Positions 24,901-36,345 of a stretch of DNA of 64,000 nt are shown here, one piece after another; position 1 is the first letter of the stretch; every line of letters starts with the position of its first letter. Location: the NCBI GenBank assembly GCA_013398015.1, contig VZRR01005754.1:434001-498000 (forward strand), written 5' to 3'. This DNA is from Oreocharis arfaki. Taxonomy: Eukaryota > Chordata > Aves > Passeriformes > Paramythiidae. Below the pieces are notes generated by a model that saw only the letters and a list, made by a program, of their open reading frames with translations, was not told where the DNA came from and made no database searches. A program made the translations under genes and the position numbers.

Positions 24901-27900
24901 TTTTGTCAGACACTTCCAATTGAGTCATCTTCCTTAGGAGGAGTATTTAGGATATCTTTGTTTTAAATGTAAATTCTTTTGTTTTAAATATAAAGTAACT
25001 TTTAACCTTGCTTTGTTTAAAAAAATGCACATACATCATTTGCCATCCCTTCAGCAGAAAAGCATACAAAGCAAAAAATTTCAAACTTCTTCAGACATTT
25101 GCAGTAACGTTAACAAAAGTGAGATAACTTAAATGTATAATGAGTTTCCGCTTGTCCTACTGAATTATAGGGGCTTTTCCTTGTTGATGGAAATATATGC
25201 AAAGATGTCACTGACTATAATTTAGGGGCTTTACATCTGCAATACAGGAATGATAATAATATTGCCATTTCTCACAGCGGTGCCAGAAAGGGTATTCATT
25301 AATGTTTAGCAGGCAGAGTACATCTCTACATAATACTCTCAATTAAACTATGTAAAATTAAAGTCTTCAGTGTGTATAAACTCATACAAACCTCTTCCAA
25401 AAGCCAGAGTACCTTGCTTCATCAGATGGCCAAGTAACAACTGAAGTAATTTCATCTTTTTAAAATCTGTTTTTTCATTTTGGCACTCCAGCAGCATTTC
25501 ACATCAATTAGGTACTCATTTCAGCAGCTGTACCTTACCTAAATGTATTTCAATGAATGCAAAGACTACTTTTATCAGATTTTTACAAAATCAACCAGCT
25601 TGAACCTTACAGCAACAACATGGATATTCTGTAGGGTTTCTGCCAGTTCTGGAAAAGATATTTTCTGCTGACAAGCAATTAGCTTTCTGCTATTATTAAA
25701 AATTATTCAATAGCATTTTTGCCATCTGTTACGGTGTGTACTCTTTTTTAATGCAATGAAAATTGACACTTAAGTGCAGGGGAAAAAATTTCTACACAAG
25801 CAGGACCTATCTCAAAAAACCAGGCACCCAAAACTGTAATCCCTTTTCATATATTGCCAAAAATGCAACATGTTTCATGCACAGTTATGTCCCCAAATGA
25901 CCTTACTAATGCAAAATCTTTTATCGGACTGCTTTCTTCCATCTGGAAATGCTGCGAAATGTTATAACCTAGACTATTGGTCAGTAACAAAAGGTAACAT
26001 GTTACTTCTTCCAGCCACAGTATTAATTCATAATACCTTGAAGTTAGGGGGTGAAGTTGTGTTTTCTGAGTGATTGCATTTTATTTAAAAAGGATGTGTG
26101 ATCTAGCAGAATCCTAAAGAAATGGGGGTTTAACTCTTAGTTGGTAATTTCCTTTCTCTTTCTAAATAGTTAAGCAGTTCTCTATCACAATTTAAAGACA
26201 TTTTCTTCCAGGTCTTTTGGCCTCACAATATTTATTTTTGCAAAGCTCTAGGTGATATTGACATTTTAATGTTTTTCCAAATATACAGGCATTTATTTTA
26301 TGTAATTTTTATAGTTATAAAGGAAATTGTACCTCAGTCCTCTTGTGAGTCACTCCAAGTGCACCCCAGCAGAGATCACTCTTTATGCCAGCTGTAGAGG
26401 GGAACATTCCCTATTTTTAGAGGAGCCTACAGTGCTCTGTAGAGCAACCAGTCTCAGCCCAGACACACAGTCCGTTTCTGGCATTTATGTCACCTCCCCA
26501 GGGAGTCTATGACCAGGCCTCATATGCAAGTGATTAGAAGAAACAAAGCATTAGATAACATCTAGGGTATTTTAAGTAACTTACGCTTGCATCTGTCCTG
26601 CCTATGCGCCATCCCTTGGATGGACTGGGTTCTCTGAGCCCTCACTAAATCTGTGTGACTTCTACACAGGCAAATGACACTTCAGAAAGTACATCATGGA
26701 CCTCATCGGTGTTTCTCAGAGTTTGTAGAGTCATTGGTCATTCCTAAACAAATAATGCTTTCAGGCTCAGAAGGAGTTTGATTGCATGTCCTCAAGGTCA
26801 TGGCGTTGGCCGTGTCTTTAGGGGTCTTCAGTGTCAGTTAACAGGCATCTGCCTAGAAGCTGAAGTTCTCCGAATTTAAACATTGCAGTTGTCCAGAAAA
26901 TATTTCCATAACCAGCTCAGTCAATCTACAGATCTCATGGAATGCTACACCAAAGAGAAACTCTTCATCCCTGGACTACAGAGTTTGCATTTTTCCATGG
27001 AGGCAAAAAGAGTAATTTGGATCCAACAAGAGGGTACATTTAACAGTATCCTGCAATATATTAATAATTATCAACCACAGAGCCTTGGGTCCAGAGCCAG
27101 CATCTAGTCTAGATGTACTAAAGACATCTGCAAATACTGGAGGCTGCTAGGAGGCCGATCGATGTTAACATAAGGGAAGCAATTTCCTAAACTGCAACTA
27201 CAGCCAAAGGTATTACTTATTGCCAGGGGGTAAAAAAACCCACTCAAGAGTCACAGGAAAGGAAACAAAGTTGTTTATTCCCCTTTGTCTATGTTTTTGT
27301 AAACAAGATTGTGAGTTTTTCTTCTGATTCATGTTGGCAAATTTTGCTCCCTTTATCTACAGCTTTAAAACTCTTTGAGCACTGATCAGTGTTGCCAAAG
27401 AACAACAGTGTTACCTACAGTGTGAGTCATCTCTATAACTCAGACTCCGATGGCAGATATTTAGGGCTTTTGCACCCTTGTCTTGAGGTGCATACATAAT
27501 TTTTAGTTTTAAGCATAAGATAAGAAACTAAGAAGGTTTAACACTAACATAGCATTAAACCAACAACATGAGATTAAATTCAGCCAAACAAACTCCATAG
27601 TTCTAACAGAAGATAATTCTAGAAGGGAGATGTCTGGAAAGAAAGCAGCAGCGAAAGAAACAAACTAATGGTGTTGAAAGCCTGTTTTGAAAGCGAACAG
27701 CTGGTTTGAGCCATTTTGCACAGAGCATGCCACAGGTTTGCCCTACTGCCTAAAACTGAGTTTCTAGCTGAAATGAAAATGTGGAAAGGTCTACAGGAAC
27801 CTTTAAAAAAACCTAGAGGCCTGATGAAAATTATATATGTAGGTGCAAAGACCAACAAAAAGTGCCTGTGTGAATAACTGATTAATATTGATTACAGTTC

Positions 27901-29112
27901 TCATAACTTAAAGGAAAAAAAAAAGAGGAAATGTTTAGTTGTAACTGGCAGTTTTTCCCCAGCACAATCCTCCAAAATAAAGAAACAGAAAGCTGCAGAG
28001 TAATGCAGCTGAAATTGCATCTCTTGCTCTTGTAATTGCTGCGTATTTTTCACACAGAAATGTGTATTTTCTATTCATGTGTATACCGTACCTGCATAAT
28101 GCCCAGTTGCACGGCTGGGTGCTTACAAAAGCAATACTAACTTCAGCAGCCCTGACCCTCAGAATAAAGGTCTTGTCACATTGCCTCAAAGATAATCCTG
28201 TGCAATTAATACTGATTGCATGTGCCAGATTTGATTCTGATGTGCTGTACCAAAATGGTGACAGAAAGCCACAAATAGGAGCAAATACCAAGAGCTGAAG
28301 CTAACATTCTCTATCTCAGATGAGAATAGGAGTTTACAGCATTTTTAACACGGCTGAACAGAAATAGGGTGGCATTGTATCCGACCACATTGGTCTGCTT
28401 CTGCTCCAGCAGATCCCATTTTCCTTTACACTTTCTTTTATATCATATTTTTCTATTTCACATATTTTTATAGTACGGCTCTTAACAATAATGGCTGACG
28501 TATTAAGAAGTTTCTGTCATTAGTTTCTCAACACTTCTGCTAAAAACATATGAATAGCTATTATCATGTTTGTATTATTATCATCAGAACATACCATATA
28601 ACTTTATCTCTCTAACCAACAAATACGACATTAAACCTTGTTGGGAAAAACAATAACTACTGCACTTGAACCAATATCTTGACTTGTTTGTGTGAAAAAT
28701 ATGTTTTAGACTGGAATATTCTGTGCTTGCATTGCAGTGTTGGCCAAAGGGGAGGCTATAGGTTTTGTTACGGTAAGACAGACCTCTTCACTATTGCTCT
28801 TCTGAGCTGTAGTTAGAAATAGCAACATTAACCTTGGTGGGGCAGGGGAATAGGAGCAGCAAGAGTGACCTTTTGCCAGCCAGAGGTTCACTCTTAAGAA
28901 TTCAACATTCTTAAGAATCCAACTAGACTTGAAACAGAAAATAGTTGGAAGACTAGTTCAGCATTTCTTCTCAGCTGGATCCAGAAGTCAAGCCAATCTA
29001 TCACAGGATTAGATGGAAGTGCTGTCTAGGCAAGGGGTTTGAGCATTTAACTGGTAAAACATGTTGTTCTCTCAAAGATGTTACACATTCCTTTCTCTCT
29101 TGCAGAGTTTTT
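21936..29112. other. Intergenic DNA, no gene recognised
   Basis: About 7 kb of AT-rich DNA. Short frames on both strands have no domain or conserved motif. I see no confident CR1, SINE or LTR copy and no RNA gene. Confidence 0.4.
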
Positions 29113-29492
29113 GGGGTTTAGGTTATCTTTTCTTTGAAAGAAAAAATGATACGGCATATTGTGTCCCCTGTATAAATCAGTATATTTCATTGATATCCCA
29201 GGAATGAAGACTTGGAAATTTGTTTTCCACCACCTTGGGGTCTAGGTTATCTTTTCTTTGAAAGAAAAAATGATACGGCATATTGTGTCCCCTGTATAAA
29301 TCAGTATATTTCATTGATATCCCAGGAATGAAGACTTGGAAATTTGTTTTCCACCACCTTGGGGTCTAGGTTATCTTTTCTTTGAAAGAAAAAATGATAC
29401 GGCATATTGTGTCCCCTGTATAAATCAGTATATTTCATTGATATCCCAGGAATGAAGACTTGGAAATTTGTTTTCCACCACCTTGGGGTCTA
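29113..29492 (+). repeat. 124-bp tandem repeat, three near-identical units
   Basis: Units at 29113-29236, 29237-29360 and 29361-29484 are each 124 bp and match base for base, except that the sixth base is T in the first unit and C in the others. The first 8 bases of a fourth unit (GGGGTCTA) follow at 29485-29492. The unit has no open frame of note. It is a young minisatellite, or possibly an assembly duplication. Confidence 0.95.
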
Positions 29493-30175
29493 TCTTGCAT
29501 TTTTGTCTGTTTAAAGTAAGACAGCTGTCTCTTGAAGCAGAATCCTTACATCTGATACCATCAGAGAGTGCAGTATCCAAAAGGTCAGTTGTTTTTCATC
29601 CAGCTGTAACAGCAGAGATGGCTGACAAAATGGAAACATTTCTCTGCTGAGGGTTGACACCTATTTTTTAGAGGTGGAAACCAATGCAAGGCAGAGGAGA
29701 ATCCAGCTTTCAGTCTCTTTGGTAGAAAGTGCATTAAGTTTGACCCTGAGTCATCTGGGGGCCTTGAAGAACCCTGACCCTCTCTGTGCTGCTTAGATGA
29801 TTCCAGAGACCATGGGCTCCTTCTACATCCCACCTGTCAGAGCCACAAAGTCATCTCTGAACTTCCTTTATCTCATGTCCATGCTCTCAGTGAAGGAAGG
29901 CATGGTGGAGAAACAGGCTTCGTCTGCTCTGCTTCTGCAATGGCTCCAGCATCTATTGCAACACAGATCAGTCTAGCCCAAAGAGACAGATGAGAAGATG
30001 TCACAAAGGGTCTGACAACTGGTGTTGAAGACTTGTGTCTTCATTAGTTTTGCACCTGTTTTTATGATTTTGTTTTGGATTTTTTTTCTGTGCATGAAGC
30101 TGCCTCAGACATGCCCCTTATCACAAAGGAAGATTCTGCATAATTAATTCTCAGCATTATGGTCCCACTTGATAA
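29493..30175. other. Intergenic DNA, nothing recognised
   Basis: No gene or known repeat is seen. The short + and − frames at 29468-29833 are unsupported. Confidence 0.4.
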
Positions 30176-30395
30176 TTAATTTATTCATTCTCTTGCTGTA
30201 TAACTGTTTCTCTACTTAACCGACTGACTTTGGTAATAGTTCTCTGCATAATTGATTCGTATTGCTGTTGATTCTCCCCATTTTTATTTAATATCAGAAA
30301 TGATTTGCTGTATAACTGCTTCATTGCTTAACTCATTATCTACACAATTTCTTGGTATCATAATTGATTCACTGCTTAACTGTCTCACAGGATAA
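30176..30395 (+). repeat. Degenerate repeat field (GCTGTATAACTG / CTTAACT motifs)
   Basis: GCTGTATAACTGTTTC (about 30195) recurs as GCTGTATAACTGCTTC (about 30308). CTACTTAACC, TTGCTTAACTC and CTGCTTAACTG are variants of one motif, and TGCATAATTGATTC recurs as ATCATAATTGATTC. The pattern suggests an old, decayed tandem array with an unclear period. It could also be low-complexity AT-rich drift. Confidence 0.5.
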
Positions 30396-31779
30396 TGAAC
30401 AGCAAGTAATAGCCGTCCACTTTTCACTCCCATTTCCCTTCCTCCCATCTGCCTCTTCCTTTCTTTACATGACAACCCAAATCTTGCCTGACATCCATTT
30501 TACCCCCTCAGCCCAGTACAAAATGTCATGCCTACCACCATCCCACGGCCCATATTCGGATTCCTCCAGCCCCCCTTTAGTGTCTTTCCCCACTGCTCTC
30601 CCAGCTGTATCACACAGAGTCGGCACAGCTTCAGCTCTGGGTCTGTTGTATATGCACAACATATTCTCAGCCTGTTTTTGAAACCTTTATGCTCTATCTC
30701 TTCTGTCCTCCTTTCAGCATTTTAAGTTCATGTCTGTCCCCTCTATGGACATTTTTACCTACTACTAACTATTGTAATCTTTCTCTTGCACATTTACACC
30801 TGAAAGACAACTCTGGACTACCCCATAAAGCTTCTACTCTGCCTCCTCCTTAAAATCTTCCCTCAAACCAAGACTTTCTGCACTGCACACAATGCCTGCT
30901 ACAGCAGAGGCCACTACAGTATTAGTGTCCTCAGATGACAGTGGTAAAACTTTAAAACTGCTGGCAATACATCCAGATTGCTCATGCATCCTTGCACACA
31001 GCATCACACTGCTCCTGATCCTAACTCTCTTCACAGCATATCATGTCCTTCTTAAAAAGCACACATAGGCTGCTGACTTTGTCTTGTATATTTGCACTGA
31101 CCTTCCTGAGATACCTGGGGAAAACTGTAAATAATAGATGCATTTCAAGAAAGTTAAAAGTGACCGCACAATAATCCTTAGGAAGGAAAGGTTCCACCAC
31201 AGAGATGAGCCCCACATTCCAATCTACTCCTTTCCTTTTCACTGGCCTAGAAATTATAATTTTTTCTGAATCTTCTGCCAGAATGAACCAGATCTCTGAG
31301 GAGCAATTAAAATGCAGCACAGAAAGTCCTGCCTGGCAATCCCACTGCAGGAGTCCTTTATGGAAGAAATAAGACCAGGGTTGTGGGGACATGAAATTCT
31401 TATTTGCAACTTATATTATTCCCTGCATGTAAAGGTAAAAAATAAGTAACTCCTGTGCATGATCTCCTCCCTTAGTTCTGTCTTCCTCCATACAGCAGTC
31501 AGAAGCAGCTGCTGCTGCCTCTCCATGTCATGACAACAATTCCTCCTGCTTTTATTCAGTCAAAGGTGGTGAATACATAAATATTTTGTATACAAGGTAA
31601 TTCTTGGGTTAGCAGGAAGGGATATTGGTCCAAATTGTCCTCCATTGTAATGGCACTCAGTTTTGATAGCTTTAAACACAGATGGTATTTATCTGTTCAT
31701 TCTACAGGAAAAACACATCTGATGAGAACATAGCAGGATTTAATATTCTAATATAAATGCCATTTCTTACTGCTGTCAA
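30396..31779. other. Intergenic DNA, nothing recognised
   Basis: Pyrimidine-rich DNA near 30420-30720 gives overlapping frames on both strands with no family features. No repeat family is recognised. Confidence 0.4.
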
Positions 31780-32650
31780 CCATAGCACTTGAATAAATAT
31801 TATACCTCCTTCCTTCAAGAAATCACAGCAGGGTTATTTCTGGCAATTGAACCAGCTTCCAGGGAGATGCGCTCTGCTGGTGGTTTCTGCACGGTTTCGG
31901 TGCATGACCCCATTTTAAGATCTCTGGAATGGCTGTTTAGCGACTCAGAGGATCAGGTCAATTGGTTTAAACCCTGTGTCCCAAGGCTGAATTGGAGCGG
32001 CACTGACAGGCAGCATCAGCAGCAGTTACTGCTGCCACCTATGGGTAGGATCATTTTGGCTTTACTCCTCAGCGATCCTTTCTTCCTTACAAGTCATCTA
32101 TACCTGTTCGCGTGCCTAAACAAGTGTATCACATACTCATCACTGATTTGTCCCCGAAAAAGAAAACAAAATAACAGAGGAAGGACTTCACCTATGCATC
32201 CCCCTGAAAAGAATCGGAGAAGGTTTTGAGCACTTTAAATTATTATCTGCTGTAGATAAGGAAAACAATGATATCTTTTTATTTTCTGCCTTCCGTGTTT
32301 TGGGTGCTGCCTTCACTTTAAAACCACCGGGGCATGCTCATCCCTGACATAACAGCACTGAAATAGCTCAAAACGCACCTTATCATTTGCATATTCATTT
32401 ACAAGCTGTTATAGCCCTTTTCTTCGATTCAACGTGGAGAAGCATTCATGCCCTGGTGACTCTCATTCTTTTCCAGCTTGGGAGGTTTTTAGCTTTTTCC
32501 ATTTAAAATTAGGAACAGTTTGGTGCATTCATCACCCCTGACACCTGTTAATCCCCCTGAACTCTGTATAATTACTCTGGTAAAATATTTGAAGCAAGTA
32601 ACAATACTATCAATGCTATTTTGGATTGCACTTGTGGTACTTTTAGCTCA
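31780..32650. other. Repeat-free stretch, candidate regulatory DNA
   Basis: This stretch has no recognised repeat. It contains a perfect POU octamer (ATTTGCAT, 32385-32392) next to further TTCATTT and AT-rich motifs. A 146-codon frame at 31789-32229 opens with TTG and shows no domain. I prefer regulatory DNA to a gene, but both are unproven. Confidence 0.25.
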
Positions 32651-33877
32651 TTAGTCTGTCTCTGACAGTGGCTAATCCCAGATGCTTGAGGTGCAAAGTG
32701 AAGAACCTCAATAGCAGAGAATTAATGCAAGGGCACAGGAACCAGTCCCTTGCTATCATATGGAATTGCATTGTAAAATCCCTTTCACAAGCAAACCACA
32801 CTCACCTAAGAACTGATTTCAGTTTTTGATCCCTCCTGATTCCTGTGGAGAAGCCTTTCACAAGCTGTACTGTTGAACAAAAACCTTTTAATTTCCAATC
32901 TACATTTATTTACAGCCACTTTACACCAAATGTTCTTTCACCAGTTTTATGTTATTTCACATAAATGGTACCTCTTCTTCTTTTCTCTTTTTTTTGTGTT
33001 TTTACTCTTCCATTTTGCTTACAGATGGAAATAAGAACCCCTCTCAAGCTTTGTTTTGCTTAGTTAAACAAGCCAGTTTCTTTTTAATCACCTGCAATTG
33101 AAAGGATGCTTCGCTCCCCTTAATTATCCTGTTTGCACAAGGGTCTCAGTTTGAATACGGATTCATCTTTACTGTACTGAAGTGACCAGAATGGTATTTC
33201 ATACTTGAAATTACATTATACTCAAGGGTCAATGAAACTTTCCGGGTGAATCACTGAAAATATCCTACTTGATACACCTTGGGGTTACATTTGCTTTCCT
33301 TGCAGCCATAGCACATTGGTGGGTCAACTAATACGTCCCAGAGCTCACTTTACCCTCCTTCAGTTTTCACTTAAAAGTACAGAAGATGTTGTAATTAGTC
33401 CTTATTTTGCACTTTGCATTACTTTGCCATTTCTGTTACCCTAGTTTTTAAGGTCATTCACCACTTCTTCTTTCTCTGCAGATTTCACTTTTACAACCAA
33501 GGGGGTTGTAAGTCCATAGATAAGTGAATGCTGTGTGCCTGCAGGGATGAAGTTTTCAGGACACAAAGCATCTGCTTCATTTATAGTCTTTAAGCAGGGT
33601 CTATTGGCTTTCAAGGGGTAATGGATAGATTAAAGCCAAGTATTAAGCAACTCAGAATCATGAAACAGCAGAAAGTTTTTTGTCCTGTCTTCTTCTGGCT
33701 TGCAACTGCACTGTTTATGCCTTTTCATGCAGAAATTAGTTCCCAATGCCCAGTTACTGAAGCAGATAACTCTGAAGCTACTGTAGCCTACTGAAGGTGC
33801 CTCCAGAACTCAGTGAATCTACCTGCTGGTTAGTACCACAACAATCTTCAACATGGAGAAAATGGTCAAAAATGGGA
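32651..33877. other. Intergenic DNA, nothing recognised
   Basis: AT-rich DNA with no supportable gene, RNA or repeat. Confidence 0.4.
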
Positions 33878-34440
33878 TATGGAAGGCTTAGGTTGGAAGG
33901 GACCTTAAAGAGCATCTAGTTCCAGCCCCCCTGACATGGGCAGGAACATCTTCCATCAGACCAGGTTGCTCAAAGCTCCATCCAACGTGGCCTTGAGCAC
34001 TTCCAAGGACGGAGCATCCACAGCTTCTCTGGGCAACCTGCCCCAGTGTTTCACCACCCTCTCAGTAAAGAATTTCTTACTAATATCTGATCTAAACCAA
34101 CTCTCTTTCAAGTTTAAAGCCAGTCCCCCCTGTCCTGCCACTATATGCCCTTGTAATTAGAGTCTCCCCACCTTTCTTGTAGGCCCCTTTAAGGTACTGG
34201 AAGCTACTACAAGCTCTCCCTGGAGCCCTCTCTTCATCAGGGTGAACAAACCCAATTCTTTCAGCCTGTTCCGTAGCAGAGGTTCTCCAGCTCTTTGATT
34301 ATGTTCATGACCCTGCTCTGGACTCACTCTGGCAGGTCCATGTCCTTCCTCTGTTGGAGACCCCTGACCTGGACATTCTACTCCAGGTGGGGTCCCACAA
34401 GAGCTGAATAGATGGAGAGAATCACCTCCCTCAACCTGGA
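33878..34440 (-). mobile_element. CR1 LINE, 5'-truncated 3' fragment
   Basis: On the + strand it opens with GGCTTAGGTTGGAAGGGACC, the inverted CR1 3' UTR, and proceeds through TTGCTCAAAGC, TTCTCTGGGCAACCTG, CAGTAAAGAATTTCTTAC and CCTGTCCTGCCACTATATGC to TCACCTCCCTCAACCTGGAG. The element therefore lies on the − strand with its 3' end on the left. The frames crossing it (for example 33956-34141 and 34157-34489) are relics of this element, not host genes. CR1 copies are normally 5' truncated, as here. Confidence 0.93.
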
Positions 34441-35734
34441 GACATGACACTGGAAAAGGAAAAAAAGTGAAAATGTTGATTTCTGACACAAAGATAGAAA
34501 GTCATTTGCCCTAAGAGATCTCTGTAACTCGTGGCAGTGACTTTGCTTTCATTAGAGAAGATGAAAAGGGGCACTGTGTGATAGCCAGCATGTGTGGGTG
34601 CATTTGACCCTGAATGGGCTGGCTCTGATTGCAGTCGGAGCCTCCATCTGTACAGCACTTCTTGCACACATTATCTGCCACCATGTCCAGGCACAAAAAA
34701 CAACTGCAAAATGCAAACTGGCAGATGATATAAAAGATACTTCAGCAGTCATAGTTTTTGCCTTTCAATTGCCAGAACAAGTGAAGGGCTTTGAAAGAGA
34801 TCATTGAAGAAAGTATCAAAGAAAATACACTGCACCAGTTTCTGAATCATACATAGAATGAAAAGACAATTGCCTGCAGACTCACAAATGTCAGCAATTA
34901 GTGCCGTGCTACTGCCAGGCAGCATTCATGGAACAGCCAAGCAGATGCAGTGAACATTAGGCATATTTCTGCTTCTACTTACAATGAAAACAAACACGGC
35001 TGTGCGAGTCAGCCTGCTGATGCCCCTGACCATCAAGAGTGCAAGTGGTTTGAGAAATGCCTGTTCGAGCAGTCTGCAAGAATAATAGTATCTCTCTGAT
35101 ACACTGAAGTAATATTTATAGTTTGTTTTGTAAAAACACCAAGGGCTTCTACTGTTCTGCTTTATCACCACAGCTTCTGGAGGGAGGTGCTGCTGAAGAC
35201 CTGCTGGCCTTGTGTACATGCAGTCTCCACTGCAGTGACATTGCCACGTGCCATGGTGGGTCACCTACCTCTGCGTTAATATAGATACACCTAAATGGTG
35301 CCATCTTCATACTGGTTTGCTGTAGTTATTGATTCTAGTAGGAAGAAGGAAAGGTCCCACGTGCTTTTTTCTGTGAATTTGTATCTAACAGAAAAAATAT
35401 CAACTTGCTCTGAAATAAGTGCTGCCTGGAGAAAATGGCAGTGGGATGAACCGACTTCTTCTCCTACTAATTTCCTACAAATATTAAATAATGCATCTTT
35501 ACAACAGCACTTAAGGAAAAAACCTTGTTTTCCTGTATTTCCCAGAAACCTGTATTTTTGGGAGAACCAAACACACAGCATACTCGACCTACTATAAGTG
35601 CTTAGGGCACCTGTTCAATGGTTAAGGCCCCAGACCCACCCAGCTGCCCAGTCCCGCGCATTACTTGGTTAATAATTTCAAGCCCCGAAATCTGTCCCAC
35701 TGCAGAGCGACAAGTTTTGTCTGAAATTGTTTGT
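34441..35734. other. Intergenic DNA upstream of the MCUR1 CpG island
   Basis: No gene or clear repeat is seen. Overlapping frames on both strands between 34431 and 35597 show no domain. Confidence 0.4.
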
Positions 35735-35850
35735 CTGGTTCAGTGGTTTAGGGGTGACAGTGGCAGTGCTGCACTGACGGTAGGACTGGATGATCTCAAA
35801 GGTCTCTTACAGCCTTGACGATCCTATGACCCCACGATTTAATGATTCCA
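35735..35850 (+). mobile_element. CR1-type 3' end fragment
   Basis: GTGGTTTAGGGGTGACAGTG, then CTGCACTGACGGTAGGACTG and GATGATCTCAAAGGTCTCTT, then GATCCTATGA and GATTCCATGA. This is the standard CR1 terminal block with a decayed octamer repeat at its end, in + orientation. It lies just upstream of the MCUR1 CpG island. Confidence 0.8.
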
Positions 35851-36083
35851 TGACCGGGGGAATGTCCGTCTCCACCGCATCGCGCCCGCACCGCCCTCGC
35901 AAGCACCGCCCCGCAAAAACGCGGCCCGCCCGCGCCGTTCTTCTCGCCGCTGCCACCGCGTGAGCTGTAGAATCAATCGTCGTCGCTGGCGGCGTCACCT
36001 GCCGTGTTTGGCTGCGTCCCGGAGGCGGAAGCGGGACGGCGCCTGTGGCGGAAGTGAGACGCCGGGGCGGCGTGTGCTCAGCG

Positions 36084-36098
36084 ATGGCATCCCAGTAG
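36084..36098 (+). other. Possible 4-codon upstream ORF in the MCUR1 leader
   Basis: ATGGCATCCCAGTAG lies 76 bases before the MCUR1 ATG, in a fair start context (GCG before, G after). It would dampen translation only if transcription starts upstream of it, which is not known. Confidence 0.35.
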
Positions 36099-36173
36099 TG
36101 GCGGCGGCAGCAGCGGCAGCGGTTTCCCTCCTTCCCCTCCCCCTTTCCGCCGTCGGGACCGGGTGGCGCGGCC

Positions 36174-36345
36174 ATGGCCGGGGCCCAGGCGGCCGCGGCC
36201 GCGAGCGGCGGGGGGCGGGCGCTGCTGCTGCTGCTGTTGCGGCCGCGGCCGCGCGGCTCGGACGGGGCCTCACNNNNNNNNNNNNNNNNNNGGGGAAGGG
36301 GCGGCGGGAGCGGCGCGGGGAGCCGGCGGCACCGCGGGGAGCGGG
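36174..36345 (+). CDS. MCUR1: MCUR1 coding exon 1 (contains assembly gap)
   Basis: ATG to the donor GTGAGC at 36346. It encodes residues 1-57 plus one base of codon 58. The visible residues are Ala, Gly, Leu and Arg rich. The length counted with 18 N is 172, which leaves the one base needed by exon 2, so the gap is consistent with a multiple of three. The true gap length is still unknown. Confidence 0.8.

Larger units (their letters stand above)
35865..36345 (+). promoter_or_regulatory. MCUR1: CpG island and putative MCUR1 promoter
   Basis: CpG density rises sharply from about 35865 and stays high to the end of MCUR1 exon 1. The island holds an inverted GC box (CCGCCCC, 35906-35912), an ETS/GABP-type site (GCGGAAGTGA, 36048-36057) and a GATGGC core at 36083. 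GABP sites are common in promoters of nuclear genes for mitochondrial proteins, which fits MCUR1. No TATA box is seen. The start site is probably between about 36050 and 36150; this is inference. Confidence 0.75.

Noticed and set aside
29113..29492. Possible CRISPR-like direct repeats
   Set aside because: Units are contiguous with no unique spacers, and the genome is a vertebrate.
31789..32229. 146-codon frame on +
   Set aside because: Opens with TTG, shows no domain, and lies in what is more likely non-coding DNA.
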